From: Brevundimonas halotolerans
GTDB lineage: Bacteria > Pseudomonadota > Alphaproteobacteria > Caulobacterales > Caulobacteraceae
DNA: 64,000 bases
Direction: 5' to 3'
Assembly (NCBI RefSeq): GCF_003730275.1
Contig: NZ_QTTA01000005.1
Coordinates: 16,055-80,054, forward strand
A program made the translations under genes and the position numbers. Positions 1 to 9,900 of the stretch are shown in pieces. Position 1 is the first letter of the stretch; the number at the start of each line of letters is the position of its first letter. The notes under the pieces are model-generated. The model saw only the letters and a list, made by a program, of their open reading frames with translations. It had not been told where the DNA came from and searched no databases.

Positions 1-25
1 CGCACGCCAGAATAATGCGGTTCAT
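1..25 (-). CDS. 5' end of an unidentified minus-strand gene (partial)
   Basis: A minus-strand ATG at 25-23 is preceded by a strong ribosome-binding sequence (GGGAGG, read on the minus strand at about 36-31). The eight codons before the window edge read MNRIILAC. That could be the start of a signal peptide or lipoprotein leader, but there is too little to name it. It is divergent from rluD. Confidence 0.45.
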
Positions 26-131
26 GTAGGCCTCCCGATCAGACAGCCGCCACCATGCCGAAGGTCAAGCTTCCCGGCAAATTCGGCACCGACTACCGCA
101 CGCCACGGCGCATGCTAAGGTCGCCCGGTCC

Positions 132-1139
132 ATGCCCGTGCCCGCTCCTGACCTTGATGAAGACCTCGACGGGGCGACCGTGCTCGAGGTTCAGCTGGAC
201 GCCCGCCATCCCCGGCTGGACAAGGCCCTCAGCGAGGCCCTGCCCGACGTCTCGCGCGCCCGGCTTCAGGCCCTGATCGCGGCGGGCGCCGTCACCCTCG
301 ACGGCCACATCCTCTCGTCCGGTTCCAGATCGGCAGAGCCGGGGATGTACCGTATCCTCGTACCGGCGCCCGCCGCCGCCGATCCAGAACCTGAAGATCT
401 GGCCCTTACCGTCCTGTTCGAGGATGCGCACCTGATCGTGGTCGACAAGCCCGCGGGCATGGCCACCCACCCCGCGCCGGGCAGTGAGACCGGCACCCTG
501 GTGAACGCCCTGCTGCATCACTGCGGCGACAGCCTGTCGGGCATCGGCGGCGTGGCCCGCCCGGGTATCGTACACCGCCTCGACAAAGGGACGTCAGGCG
601 TCATGGTCGCGGCCAAGCACGACCGGGCTCATCAGGGCCTGACCGGCCTGTTCGCCGCGCACGACATCGAGCGCACCTATATCGCCCTGACCCGGGGCAC
701 GCTGACCCCCGAGCGCGGCCGGATCGAGAGCCGCCTCGGTCGCTCGACCCACGACCGCAAGAAGATGGCGGTCCTGAAGACTGGCGGCCGTGAGGCCATC
801 ACCGACTATGTCGTTGAAGGCACCTTCGGCCTGCCTGCGAAAGCTGGAGGAGCACCCCTCGCCGCGCGTGTCGCCTGCACCCTTCATACAGGCCGCACCC
901 ACCAGATCCGGGTCCATATGGCCTCAAAGGGCGCCCCGCTGCTCGGCGACCCCGTCTACGGGTCTGGCCCCCCGGCCGGCGCGGTCCGCGATGCCATCGC
1001 GGCCGCCGGCCTGACCCGTCAGGCCCTGCACGCCGCCATCCTCGGCTTCACCCATCCGATCACCCATGAGCCCTTGCGGTTCGAGACATCCCCGCCCGAA
1101 GACATGACGGCTCTTCAGGCACGGCTTGAAACCCTCTGA
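132..1139 (+). CDS. rluD: RluA/RluD-family 23S rRNA pseudouridine synthase
   Basis: Converts specific uridines of 23S rRNA helix 69 to pseudouridine if it is a true RluD; the family also contains RluA and RluC. The 335-residue product has an N-terminal S4-like RNA-binding part (about 15-80), then the catalytic domain with the signature HRLDKGTSG, whose Asp is the family nucleophile. A second family motif, GRTHQIRVHM, follows near residue 255. Length fits RluD. The first ATG has only a weak AAGG upstream. Assignment to the family is firm; the exact target among RluA, RluC and RluD is inferred from length and the S4 domain. Confidence 0.9.
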   Translation: MPVPAPDLDEDLDGATVLEVQLDARHPRLDKALSEALPDVSRARLQALIAAGAVTLDGHILSSGSRSAEPGMYRILVPAPAAADPEPEDLALTVLFEDAHLIVVDKPAGMATHPAPGSETGTLVNALLHHCGDSLSGIGGVARPGIVHRLDKGTSGVMVAAKHDRAHQGLTGLFAAHDIERTYIALTRGTLTPERGRIESRLGRSTHDRKKMAVLKTGGREAITDYVVEGTFGLPAKAGGAPLAARVACTLHTGRTHQIRVHMASKGAPLLGDPVYGSGPPAGAVRDAIAAAGLTRQALHAAILGFTHPITHEPLRFETSPPEDMTALQARLETL

Positions 1140-1153
1140 GAACAGGAGTGCCC

Positions 1154-1462
1154 ATGACCGACCCGGAAATTCGCAACAATACCAACACCCATCGCTACGA
1201 ACTCGACGTGGACGGCCTGACCGCCACCGTCGCCTATAACCTGACCGGCCCGAACCTGATGATCACCGAGACCCTGGTGCCGACGGCGCTGGAGGGACGC
1301 GGCATCGCCAGTCGCATGGCCCGGCACGTCACGGACGACGCCCGTGAACGCGGTCTCGTGATCCTGCCGGTCTGTACCTTCTTCGGCCACTTCTTCCAGA
1401 AGCATCCGGACCAGGCCGACGTCGTCCATCCCGACTATCGTAAAGCCCTCGGCCTCGCCTAA
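1154..1462 (+). CDS. Small GNAT-like N-acetyltransferase (YidJ-like)
   Basis: A 102-residue protein of the short GCN5-related acetyltransferase type. It has a beta-strand core (VAYNLTGPNLMITETLVP), the acetyl-CoA loop region ALEGRGIASRMARHVTDDA, and a C-terminal LPVCTFFGHFFQKHPDQAD block typical of this family. The substrate is unknown. I chose the ATG at 1154 because AGGAG lies five bases upstream; the GTG two codons earlier overlaps that site. It starts 14 bases after rluD and is probably cotranscribed with it. Confidence 0.8.
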   Translation: MTDPEIRNNTNTHRYELDVDGLTATVAYNLTGPNLMITETLVPTALEGRGIASRMARHVTDDARERGLVILPVCTFFGHFFQKHPDQADVVHPDYRKALGLA

Positions 1463-1465
1463 GTC

Positions 1466-1494
1466 TTGAAAAGCAACGGACCCGCGATTATACT
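1466..1494 (+). promoter_or_regulatory. Candidate housekeeping promoter for rpoH
   Basis: TTGAAA (1466-1471), a 17-base spacer, then TATACT (1489-1494), a close match to a sigma-70-type promoter. It lies about 170 bases upstream of the rpoH ATG, leaving a long 5' leader that could hold additional control. Immediately follows the GNAT stop codon. Confidence 0.6.
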
Positions 1495-1665
1495 CCGCCC
1501 AGTTGATCGTGGCTTCGGCGCCACGGCCCGTCGCGGCTGTGACAATGCGCCCCTAGGCAAGGGGGCAACCGATCCCCACGTCGGCTGTTGAGGGGTGAGG
1601 CGTCGGTGCACAATCTCGTGGCCGTCTCCGCAGGACCCGCTCGTTTCAGAGGTCGGAGGGACCAT

Positions 1666-2553
1666 ATGACTGCCAAGCCAAGCCTCGCGATCATGTCGCC
1701 TGAACAGGGACTGTCGCGCTACCTTTCGGAAATCCGGAAATTCCCCATGCTCAGCAAGGACGAAGAGTTCATGCTGGCCAAGCGCTGGGGCGAACACCAG
1801 GACACCGAAGCCGCCCACAAGCTCGTCACCTCCCACCTGCGCCTCGTGGCCAAGATCGCCATGGGCTATCGCGGCTACGGCCTGCCGATCGGCGAAGTGA
1901 TCTCCGAGGGCAATGTCGGCCTGATGCAGGCGGTCAAGAAATTCGATCCGGACAAGGGCTTCCGCCTGGCGACCTACGCCATGTGGTGGATCCGTGCCTC
2001 GATCCAGGAATACATCCTGCGCAGCTGGTCGCTCGTCAAAATGGGCACCACCGCCGCGCAGAAGAAGCTGTTCTTCAACCTGCGCAAGGCCAAGAGCCAG
2101 ATCTCGGCCTTTGAGGATGGCGACCTGCACCCCGAACACCTCTCCGCCATCGCCACCAAGCTGGGCGTATCGGAAGAGGAGGTCACCAACATGAACCGCC
2201 GCCTCGGTGGCGACGCCTCACTCAATGCGCCGCTCCGCGCGGATGGCGAAAGCGAGTGGCAGGACTGGCTGGCCGATGACACCGCCGTCAGTCAGGAAAC
2301 CCAGCTGGCCGAAAGCGAGGAGCGCGGCATCCGCGTCGGCCTGCTGCAGGAAGCCATGGAAGAGCTGACCGACCGCGAAAAGCACATCCTGACCGAGCGC
2401 CGTCTCAAGGACGATCCGGTCACGCTCGAAGAGTTGGCCGGCCAGTATGGCGTCAGCCGCGAACGGGTGCGCCAGATCGAGGTTCGCGCCTTCGAAAAGC
2501 TGCAGAAGGCCATGCAGGCCGCAGCGACCGAGCGCAATCTGGTCGACGCCTGA
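1666..2553 (+). CDS. rpoH: RNA polymerase heat-shock sigma factor RpoH (sigma-32)
   Basis: A 295-residue sigma-70-family factor that directs RNA polymerase to heat-shock promoters. Region 1.2/2.1 begins at LSRYLSEIRKFPMLS. Region 2 carries EGNVGLMQAVKKFDPDKGF and YAMWWIRASIQEYILRSW, with the RpoH-box-like QKKLFFNLRKAK just after. Region 4 ends with the helix-turn-helix TLEELAGQYGVSRERVRQIE. The ATG at 1666 has GGAGG eight bases upstream; in-frame codons reach further upstream but lack a ribosome site. Length and the QKKLFFNL block distinguish it from the housekeeping sigma. Confidence 0.96.
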   Translation: MTAKPSLAIMSPEQGLSRYLSEIRKFPMLSKDEEFMLAKRWGEHQDTEAAHKLVTSHLRLVAKIAMGYRGYGLPIGEVISEGNVGLMQAVKKFDPDKGFRLATYAMWWIRASIQEYILRSWSLVKMGTTAAQKKLFFNLRKAKSQISAFEDGDLHPEHLSAIATKLGVSEEEVTNMNRRLGGDASLNAPLRADGESEWQDWLADDTAVSQETQLAESEERGIRVGLLQEAMEELTDREKHILTERRLKDDPVTLEELAGQYGVSRERVRQIEVRAFEKLQKAMQAAATERNLVDA

Positions 2554-2571
2554 TCGGCATCACCGCCGCGC

Positions 2572-3381
2572 CTATCCGGCCTTCTTCAGACCCTCGACCG
2601 GCTTCGGCAGGGCGAGGAGTTGGCCGATTGGTGCGGCGACGCTCGCCTTGGTGGTTCCACCTTGCGCCAGGGTGACCTCCAGCGCGCCGACGGCCACGAC
2701 CAGTCGACTGTCGGCGACCTTGAGCGCCAGCGCCTTGAGCGTCTCGGCCTGCTGTCGGATGGAGCGCACCGCCTGGGGCGGATCGTTGTCGAACTGATCC
2801 AGCGCCGCCGCCAGAATCTTCATGGCCTGGTCGCGGATGGCGATGGCTTCCGCCTCCGCGCCCATGGGCCGGTCGCTCTTGCGCTTGCTCGGTCCGGTAT
2901 ATTCGCCCGAGTTGAAACGCCGACGGTCCGGACCGACATAGCTGACACCTTCGACCCAGTCCCGGGGCTTCAACGCCACATTCTCGACCCGCTTGATCAA
3001 ATCGGCACTGGTGAAGGGTTTGCGCAGAAACTCATGAACGCCCACGTCGCGCGCGCCCTTGATGGTCGTGGCCGTCGCCTCGGACGTCACCATGATCACC
3101 GGCACCCGCCGACAGGCCATGTGCGACCGACGCAGGGTTCGCGTGAAGCTCTCACCATCCAGCTGAGGTCCTGACCGCTCGGTGAAGATCAGACCCGGAT
3201 CCAGTGCCCCGGCCACCTGAAGCCCGCGCGCCTCCGTGGCCTCGACCACCACCTCGCGCGCGCCCAGACTCTTCATCAGATCGGTGATCAGACGTGCAGC
3301 ATGGGCATTGGGGTCAATGATCAGCACCCGGCCGACAGTAGGCTCAAGACGCGCCAGAAATCGTCTGTCGGGAATCAGCAC
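2572..3381 (-). CDS. Receiver-domain protein with Glu at the phosphoacceptor position
   Basis: A 269-residue protein with a CheY-like receiver domain at about 17-132 and an uncharacterised C-terminal part. The switch residues are present: Asp23 of the acidic pocket, Thr99 in IMVTS and Lys121 in FLRKPF. The phosphoacceptor position is Glu68 (LIFTERSGPQLDG), where active receivers have Asp, so it may mimic a constitutively phosphorylated state. Residues 139-160 hold a VGPDRRRF motif seen in several Caulobacterales receiver proteins; the rest is helical. It lies convergent to rpoH with an 18-base gap, and downstream of purA. Output and partner are unknown. Confidence 0.75.
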   Translation of the reverse strand: MLIPDRRFLARLEPTVGRVLIIDPNAHAARLITDLMKSLGAREVVVEATEARGLQVAGALDPGLIFTERSGPQLDGESFTRTLRRSHMACRRVPVIMVTSEATATTIKGARDVGVHEFLRKPFTSADLIKRVENVALKPRDWVEGVSYVGPDRRRFNSGEYTGPSKRKSDRPMGAEAEAIAIRDQAMKILAAALDQFDNDPPQAVRSIRQQAETLKALALKVADSRLVVAVGALEVTLAQGGTTKASVAAPIGQLLALPKPVEGLKKAG

Positions 3382-3429
3382 GCAGGGACCTCGCGAAACG
3401 AACCCCCCATACCTAGCCGGAACGCGTTA

Positions 3430-3453
3430 AAGTCCCATTGAAATGCGGGACTT
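3430..3453 (-). terminator. Candidate terminator after purA
   Basis: Inverted repeat AAGTCCC (3430-3436) and GGGACTT (3447-3453) with a 10-base loop lies just beyond the purA stop. On the minus strand the hairpin is followed by TTTAA, a short U-tract. Confidence 0.5.
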
Positions 3454-3457
3454 GCCT

Positions 3458-4750
3458 TCAGCCGTGGAAGGGGTCCTGCATCAGGATGGTGTCGTCCCGC
3501 TCCGGGCTGGTCGACAGAAGGGCCACGGGCGCCCCGATCATCTCCTCGATCCGCCGCACATATTTGATCGCCGCCGCCGGCAGGTCCTTCCACGAGCGCG
3601 CGCCCTGGGTGCTTTCCGACCAGCCCTCGACCGCCTCATAGATCGGCTCGACCTCAGCCTGGGCCTTCAGTCCGGCGGGCAGATAGTCCAGCGTCTCGCC
3701 ACCGACCCGATAGCCCGTGCAGATGTTCAGTGTCTCAAAGCCGTCCAGCACATCCAGCTTGGTCAGGGCGATCCCGTGCATGCCGTTGATAGCGATCGAC
3801 TGACGCACCAGCACCGCATCGAACCAGCCACAGCGCCGCGGGCGACCTGTCACCGTACCGAACTCCCGGCCGCGATCTGCGATCCGACGGCCATCCTCGT
3901 CGAACAGTTCCGTCGGGAACGGCCCTTCGCCGACGCGGGTCGTATAGGCCTTCACGATGCCGAGCACATAGCCGACCGAGCGCGGCCCGAGACCCGAGCC
4001 CGCCGCCGCCTGGCCCGCAACCGTGTTCGAGCTGGTCACATAGGGATAGGTGCCGTGGTCCACGTCCAGCAGCGACCCCTGCGCGCCCTCGAACAGGATC
4101 CGCTTTCCGTCGCGGTGGGCCTGATCCAGCAGCCGCCACACGGGCTGGCCCGCATATTTCAGGACCTCGGGGGCGATGGCCAGCAGATCGGCCTTCAATG
4201 CCGGCACATCCACTTCCGGCAGGCCCAGACCCTTCCGCAGCGCATTGTGGTGCGCCAGCAGGCGGTCGATCTTGGCATCCAGCGCATCGGGATCGGTCAG
4301 GTCGCCGACGCGGATCGCCCGCCGCCCGACCTTATCCTCATAGGCCGGACCGATGCCGCGCCCGGTCGTACCGATCTTGGTGGTGCCCGCCTGGGCCTCG
4401 CGCGCCTGATCCAGATCCCGGTGCAGCGGCAGGATCAGACAGGCGGTCTCGGCAATGGTCAGCAGCTCGGCGGTGATCTTGACGCCCTGGGCCTCGATCC
4501 GCGCAATCTCGTCGCGCAGCGCCCACGGGTCGATCACCACGCCATTGCCGATCACGGACGGCTTGCCCTGCACCACGCCCGACGGCAGCAGGCTCAGCTT
4601 GTAGGTGACATCACCGACGACCAGGGTGTGACCGGCATTGTGACCACCCTGAAACCGCACGACCCAGTCGGCCCGGTTCGACAGCCAGTCGACGATCTTG
4701 CCTTTGCCCTCGTCGCCCCACTGGGCTCCGACCACCGTCACATTCGCCAA
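3458..4750 (-). CDS. purA: Adenylosuccinate synthetase
   Basis: Condenses IMP and aspartate using GTP to give adenylosuccinate, the first committed step to AMP. The 430-residue protein has the usual length. Diagnostic blocks are [14 protein letters not shown] at the N-terminus (GTP/IMP site), [10 protein letters not shown], the central [39 protein letters not shown] (split over several strands), and [14 protein letters not shown]. It follows serC by 74 bases on the same strand. A housekeeping gene, with nothing unusual. Confidence 0.97.
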   Translation of the reverse strand: MANVTVVGAQWGDEGKGKIVDWLSNRADWVVRFQGGHNAGHTLVVGDVTYKLSLLPSGVVQGKPSVIGNGVVIDPWALRDEIARIEAQGVKITAELLTIAETACLILPLHRDLDQAREAQAGTTKIGTTGRGIGPAYEDKVGRRAIRVGDLTDPDALDAKIDRLLAHHNALRKGLGLPEVDVPALKADLLAIAPEVLKYAGQPVWRLLDQAHRDGKRILFEGAQGSLLDVDHGTYPYVTSSNTVAGQAAAGSGLGPRSVGYVLGIVKAYTTRVGEGPFPTELFDEDGRRIADRGREFGTVTGRPRRCGWFDAVLVRQSIAINGMHGIALTKLDVLDGFETLNICTGYRVGGETLDYLPAGLKAQAEVEPIYEAVEGWSESTQGARSWKDLPAAAIKYVRRIEEMIGAPVALLSTSPERDDTILMQDPFHG

Positions 4751-4824
4751 GGGTCACTCTCCGCTTCCAACGCGGGCCGAGCCTATAGCCGGGGAATCGT
4801 CCGGTGTCGCCTCAAGTCCGGCGA

Positions 4825-5982
4825 TTATTCAGCGATTGCCGTCGCAAACGCCCAGTCCAGCCAAGGGGTCAGAGCTTCGATGTCGGCCGTGTCCACCGTA
4901 CACCCGCACCAGACGCGCAGGCCCGCCGGCGCATTGCGGTGCCCCTCCACATCAAAGGCGGCCCCCTCAGCTTCCAGCAGCGCCTTCATCCGCATCACCA
5001 GGTCGCGACGGCGCTCTTCGTCCATCGTCACGACGCGGGGGTCAACGATCTTCAGACAGACCGAGGTGGTCGAGCGCGTCCCCGGTTCCTCGGCCAGCCA
5101 GTCGATCCAGTCCGTCCGATCCACCCAGGCGTCCAGCACCGCCGCATTGGCCTCGGTCCGAGCAATAAGGGTCTTCAGCCCGCCCACGCGCCCGGCCCAC
5201 GCAAGGGCGTCGATCCAGTCCTCGATCGTCAGGACGGAAAAGGTGTTGATCATCGATCCGGTCGCCAGCGCCCGGTCGAATCCCTTGTCGTTCCGTAGCC
5301 TCAAAACCTTGGGCACCGGGCGGGGCGGTACAAATCCGTCCAGCCGCGCAATGGCCCGGGGCGACAGAGCCGCCACCCCCAGCCCCGCCTCACCGCCCAG
5401 CGCCTTCTGGAAGCTGAAGGTCACCACATCCAGCCGTTCCCACGGCAGGGCCATGGCAAAGGCCGCCGAGGTCGCGTCACAGATCACCAGCCCCTCCCGG
5501 TCCGTCGCGATCCAGTCCGCACCGGGCGCGCAAACGCCCGAGGTCGTGCCATTCCACGGAAAGACCAGATCGGCCTTCGGATCGACGCGGCTTACATCCG
5601 GGAACCGGCCCCACGGCGCTTCCAGGATCTCGGGCTCCAGACCCAGATGATCGCGCACATCGGTGGCCCAGACCTTGCCGAAATTCTCGAAAGCCATGAC
5701 CTGTACCGGTCGCTCGCCCAGCAGGTTCCACAGCGCCGCTTCCACCGCCCCCGTGTCCGAGCCGGGCACATAGACCAGCGACCAGTCGTCCGGCACCTCC
5801 AGCACCGTTCGCGTCAGCGTCAGCCCCTCGGCAAAGCGCGCCACCACCTCGGGCGCCCGGATGCCCCGGCCCAGCAGATCAGTCGGCAGGGCCTCGATCG
5901 CCCACCCCGGGCGCTTGGCCGTCGGCCCCGCCGAAAACCACGGCCGTTGCGGCTTCACCTTAGGCCGTTCCACGCCGGTCAC
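4825..5982 (-). CDS. serC: Phosphoserine aminotransferase
   Basis: PLP enzyme converting 3-phosphohydroxypyruvate and glutamate to phosphoserine, the second step of serine synthesis. The 385-residue sequence is of the alphaproteobacterial SerC type. It starts with WFSAGPTAKRPGW and has CDATSAAFAMALPW for the PLP-ring Asp region. The Schiff-base lysine sits in FSFQKALGGEAGLG. The start codon overlaps the stop of the upstream DnaJ-like gene by four bases, so translation is probably coupled. serA, often next to serC in this group, is not in the window. Confidence 0.93.
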   Translation of the reverse strand: MTGVERPKVKPQRPWFSAGPTAKRPGWAIEALPTDLLGRGIRAPEVVARFAEGLTLTRTVLEVPDDWSLVYVPGSDTGAVEAALWNLLGERPVQVMAFENFGKVWATDVRDHLGLEPEILEAPWGRFPDVSRVDPKADLVFPWNGTTSGVCAPGADWIATDREGLVICDATSAAFAMALPWERLDVVTFSFQKALGGEAGLGVAALSPRAIARLDGFVPPRPVPKVLRLRNDKGFDRALATGSMINTFSVLTIEDWIDALAWAGRVGGLKTLIARTEANAAVLDAWVDRTDWIDWLAEEPGTRSTTSVCLKIVDPRVVTMDEERRRDLVMRMKALLEAEGAAFDVEGHRNAPAGLRVWCGCTVDTADIEALTPWLDWAFATAIAE

Positions 5983-6875
5983 AGGGCACGCTTTCGCAGT
6001 GCCTCGGCCGCCCTGGTCAGCTCCGGCACATCCTCGCCCGGCAACTGGATCATCAGCCGCACCTTCAGGTCGCCGCGCCGGCCGCCGGCAAAGGCGCCCT
6101 TGCCCTTCAGCCGCATCATCTGGCCCGAGTTCGATCCCTTCGGCACCGTCAGATTGACCACGCCGTCCGGTGTCCGCACGGCCACCTTGCCGCCCAGCAC
6201 CGCATCCGACAGCGGCACGGCCAGATCCATGGTCAGGTCCGCGCCATCGCGCTGGTAAAGCGCATGCGACGCGATCTTCAACTCGATCAGGGCGTCTCCG
6301 GCCGGACCACCGCGCGGCGAGGGCACGCCCTGCCCCTTCAGCCGGATCATCTGACCGTCGTCGGCGCCCTTGGGGATCGTCACATCCAGCGTCCGTCCGT
6401 CCGAGAACTGGATACGCCGGGTCGAGCCCTGGATGGAGTCCTCCAGACTGATCTCCAGACTGGCCCGGACGTCCTGGCCCCGCGCGGGCCCACGGGCAGC
6501 TCCGCCCCGGGGCCGTGCGCCTCCACCGCCGAACATGCCGCCAAAGATGTCTTCCAGATCGATGTCGTCGAAGGTCGTGCGGGCGCCACCACCGCCAAAC
6601 CCGCCACCGGGAGTGCCGCCCGCGCCGCCCCGGAACCCCCGGTACTGCTCACGACCGTCAGCATCGATCTCGCCCCGGTCGAACTTGGCGCGCTTCTCGG
6701 CATCGCCCAGCAGGTCAAAGGCTGCTGTGATCCGCTTGAACCGGTCCTCGGCCGCCGCGTCGCCCGGGTTCTTGTCGGGGTGAAAATCCTTGGCCAGCTT
6801 GCGAAAGGCCTTCTTGATTTCATCCGCGCTCGCGCCCCGGGACACACCCAGTTCCTGATAGGGGTCGCCTGCCAC
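5979..6875 (-). CDS. DnaJ/CbpA-type J-domain co-chaperone
   Basis: A 298-residue Hsp40 that would stimulate DnaK ATPase. The J-domain (about 4-70) has the HPD tripeptide at 32-34. A Gly/Phe-rich linker follows (about 75-120), then a DnaJ C-terminal substrate-binding domain beginning around VRASLEISLEDSIQG. There is no cysteine-rich zinc region, so it is a class B (CbpA-like) protein rather than DnaJ itself. The ribosome site AGGAG is about 12 bases from the ATG. It overlaps serC by four bases and lies downstream of the GTA cluster, with a 36-base gap after g15. Confidence 0.87.
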   Translation of the reverse strand: MAGDPYQELGVSRGASADEIKKAFRKLAKDFHPDKNPGDAAAEDRFKRITAAFDLLGDAEKRAKFDRGEIDADGREQYRGFRGGAGGTPGGGFGGGGARTTFDDIDLEDIFGGMFGGGGARPRGGAARGPARGQDVRASLEISLEDSIQGSTRRIQFSDGRTLDVTIPKGADDGQMIRLKGQGVPSPRGGPAGDALIELKIASHALYQRDGADLTMDLAVPLSDAVLGGKVAVRTPDGVVNLTVPKGSNSGQMMRLKGKGAFAGGRRGDLKVRLMIQLPGEDVPELTRAAEALRKRAL

Positions 6876-6911
6876 GGTTGATCATCGCTCCTGATAGCTC
6901 AAGGCCATCAG

Positions 6912-9900
6912 TTAGGGCATGCCACCGCCTTCGCAAAGGGCCGTAACCGCTTCCGGCCCCCAGAGGCCGTGGATTGACACCTGCGACACGGCAAAGCGCG
7001 CCCCCTCGCACCCGCCCGGGAAGTCGGCCACCCGATCCGCTTCGGAATACAGCCACTCTGTGCCTGCGACCTCGACCGCGCGCCGCTCGGCGTCACCGTC
7101 CAGAATCCGCACCCGGAACCGCAGGGGATCAACCGGCTCCGGTTCCCCCTCCCAGCTGTCACCGCCGACACGCGTCCGCGCGATCCAGCCCAAGGCCAGA
7201 CCGGCGTCCGTCGACCGCACCGTCAGATGCACCGGCCGCCAGGGCCGCTCTGCCCGCCCCGTCAGGACATGGGTCAGCTCGCTTACGAACGGGCCCGACG
7301 GCACCGCACCCCCGGCTCCGGCCCGCCACAGCAGCGGCAGGCCGTATTCCTCCCGCATCGGTCCCAGCTCGACCAGACTGTCATCCAGAAACACGACGGC
7401 TGCCCCGGTTGCCGCGTCGGCCTCCGCCTCGGGCTCGCCGCCGCCCTGCCCGCGCAACAGCCCGCTCAGCCGCCAGACGTCCCCGCCGACCAGTTCCGCC
7501 GTTCGGTACTGGATCACTTCCCATCCGGCCCCGGTCTCGACCGCCACCGCATTGGCCCCGGCCAGCACCGCCAGCGCCTCACGGCTTTCGGGCGACCGCC
7601 CTTCGATCTGCACCGTCAGGGCGGCCATCTCGTCCCAACGTCCACAGACGCCGGAGGTCAGAGGTTCGGTCAGTGAGCCCACACTCGCCGGGCCACGCGC
7701 CACCCCGCGCAGGGTCTGGCTCAGGGCGTCCGGCCCCGCCGTCACCGCATGCCGCGACCAGGGATCAACTGCGACCGCCGCCACGACGCCGCCCTCCGAC
7801 CGCCCGACCAGCGGCGGCAGTTCCAGAATCCGCATCCACGGCGCCCCCGCCGGCCCCAAGCGATCCGGCAGCCGCCAGACCGGCGTCCCGTCCTCGATCT
7901 CCGTCACCGGGACCGGCACCAGCACCGCCCGCGCCGCCTCGTCCACGGCGATGCGCTCCACGCGCCACAGATCGTCCTCGTCGACCATCTGCACTCGATC
8001 TCCCGGCTCAAGCATCAGCGCCTGCAGCGGGCCCAGCGTCAGCGTCCGGCGCTCCACCCCCTCCAGCCCCGCCGCCACCCGTGCCGCGAACCGCCGCGCC
8101 TGTGCCTCGTCACAGACGGCGGGCAAATCGACGTCCAGCCCCGCGACCGCATCGCCTCCTTGGTCCCGGCTCAGCGTCACCGATCCGGTCTGATAGTCAT
8201 CTGCCAGGTTCAGATACCGCACCCGTACCCGATCGGGGTTCTCGTCCACCGTGTGATCGCGGACTTCGGCACCCCCTTCGTCCGGCAAGGCCAGACCCTG
8301 CGGATCGATCGTCACCACCGGGCCATCGTCGTCGGCCCTCAGCGTCAGCTGACCACCCGCTTCGCTGACCACCAGGCCGAGTCCAGCGACCAGCGGGCCC
8401 AGTGCCTCCCGCACGCTCATCGGACGGTCGACCACATAGCCCTCGATCCGGTCCCGCACAGGCCCGATCACCGGCTCCTCCTCCGGCCCGATCCGTCCCG
8501 CCAGATCGGCCAGCAGGCCTTCGGTCTCGCCCAGAAGCCGTCCGTTCAGCCAGTGACCGGTGTCCCATGCCGGAGCATCGGCCCACAGCTCCGGTCGCCC
8601 CGGAAACGCCGGCCACGGCCGCGCGTCCCAGCACCAGGCATCGGCCCCCTCCACCATCCGCCCGCCATAGACACCCGACACCGGATTGGCCGCGCTGTCG
8701 TCCAGATGGTTCAGCACGGCCTCCAGCGCCCGGCGCTGCATCCGGTCATCCCGCGCGCCGCTGGACCCGGGCGGCAGCGCGCTCTCGGCGCTCTTCGGAT
8801 CCTGAAACAGATTGGGGGCATTGCCGCCTCGGTCGACCGCCGCACAGCCGAACTCGGTCAGCCGGATCGGCTTCATGCCCGGCACCCAGGCGGTCGGGCT
8901 GGTCGACCTCGCCCCGCCGGGCCGATCATGGTGCGCATGGCTCCACCAGCCCTTCAGATCCTTGGCCCGGAACACCCAGTCCTCGCCGTGGGCCAGATCG
9001 GCAATCGGCGTCCGCACCTGTCCCGCCCGGTCCGCCTCATCGGCATAGAACCAGTCGAAATGCTCCCCACCGGCCATCTGCATCGCCAGATAGGCCGGGT
9101 CATCCGGCCCCTCATAGCTCGCCGCGTCCAGCCCGCCGTCGCCCGCGCGCCAGTCCCCCAGCGGCGGGTACCAGTCGATGCCGACATAATCGAGCGCCAG
9201 ATCGGCCCACAGCGGATCGAGGTGAAACATCACATCGCCGGAGCCATCGTCCGGCCGATGCCCGGAATATTCGGACCAGTCCGCCGCATAGGACAGGGCG
9301 ACCCCCGGTCCGACGATCGCCCGGCATTCGGCCAGCAGATCGCGAAAGGCCGCGACCGCCGGATAGCCGCCGCCCGCGTCCCGACTGGTCGTCAGCCCGC
9401 GCATCTCCGAGCCGATCAGCAGGCCATCGGCCCCCGTCTCTGCCGCCAGCGCCGCATAGTGGCGCGCCAGGCGCCGCAGGCCCCAGCCGTCCGCTGTACC
9501 AAACACCGCCGCGACATCGGCCCCCGCCGTCGCCGGTTCATCCGCCACGATCCGCCCGCGCCAGGGATAGGCCGCCTGCTCCACCCCGCCAAAAGGATCG
9601 CTCAGGCCATTGCCCGGCGGTATGTCCATGAAGACGAACGGATACAGCGTTACCTCCAGCCCCCGCGCCTTCAGCTCCGCTACCGCCTGCCGCACGGCGT
9701 CGTCCGAAGGCGTCCCGCCATAGGCCGGAGCCCCGCCAACCTCGCTCACCAGATGCGCGCTCGCACGGTCCAGACCTGCCACCGACCAGTCCATCGGCAC
9801 CGTCGGCTTGTCGCGCCGCTCCACCCCCGGTCGGATCCTGCAGTGCCCGGCCCTCAGGTCCGTCCCGAACCAGCCGATCACCAGGCTGACCCGCTTCAGG

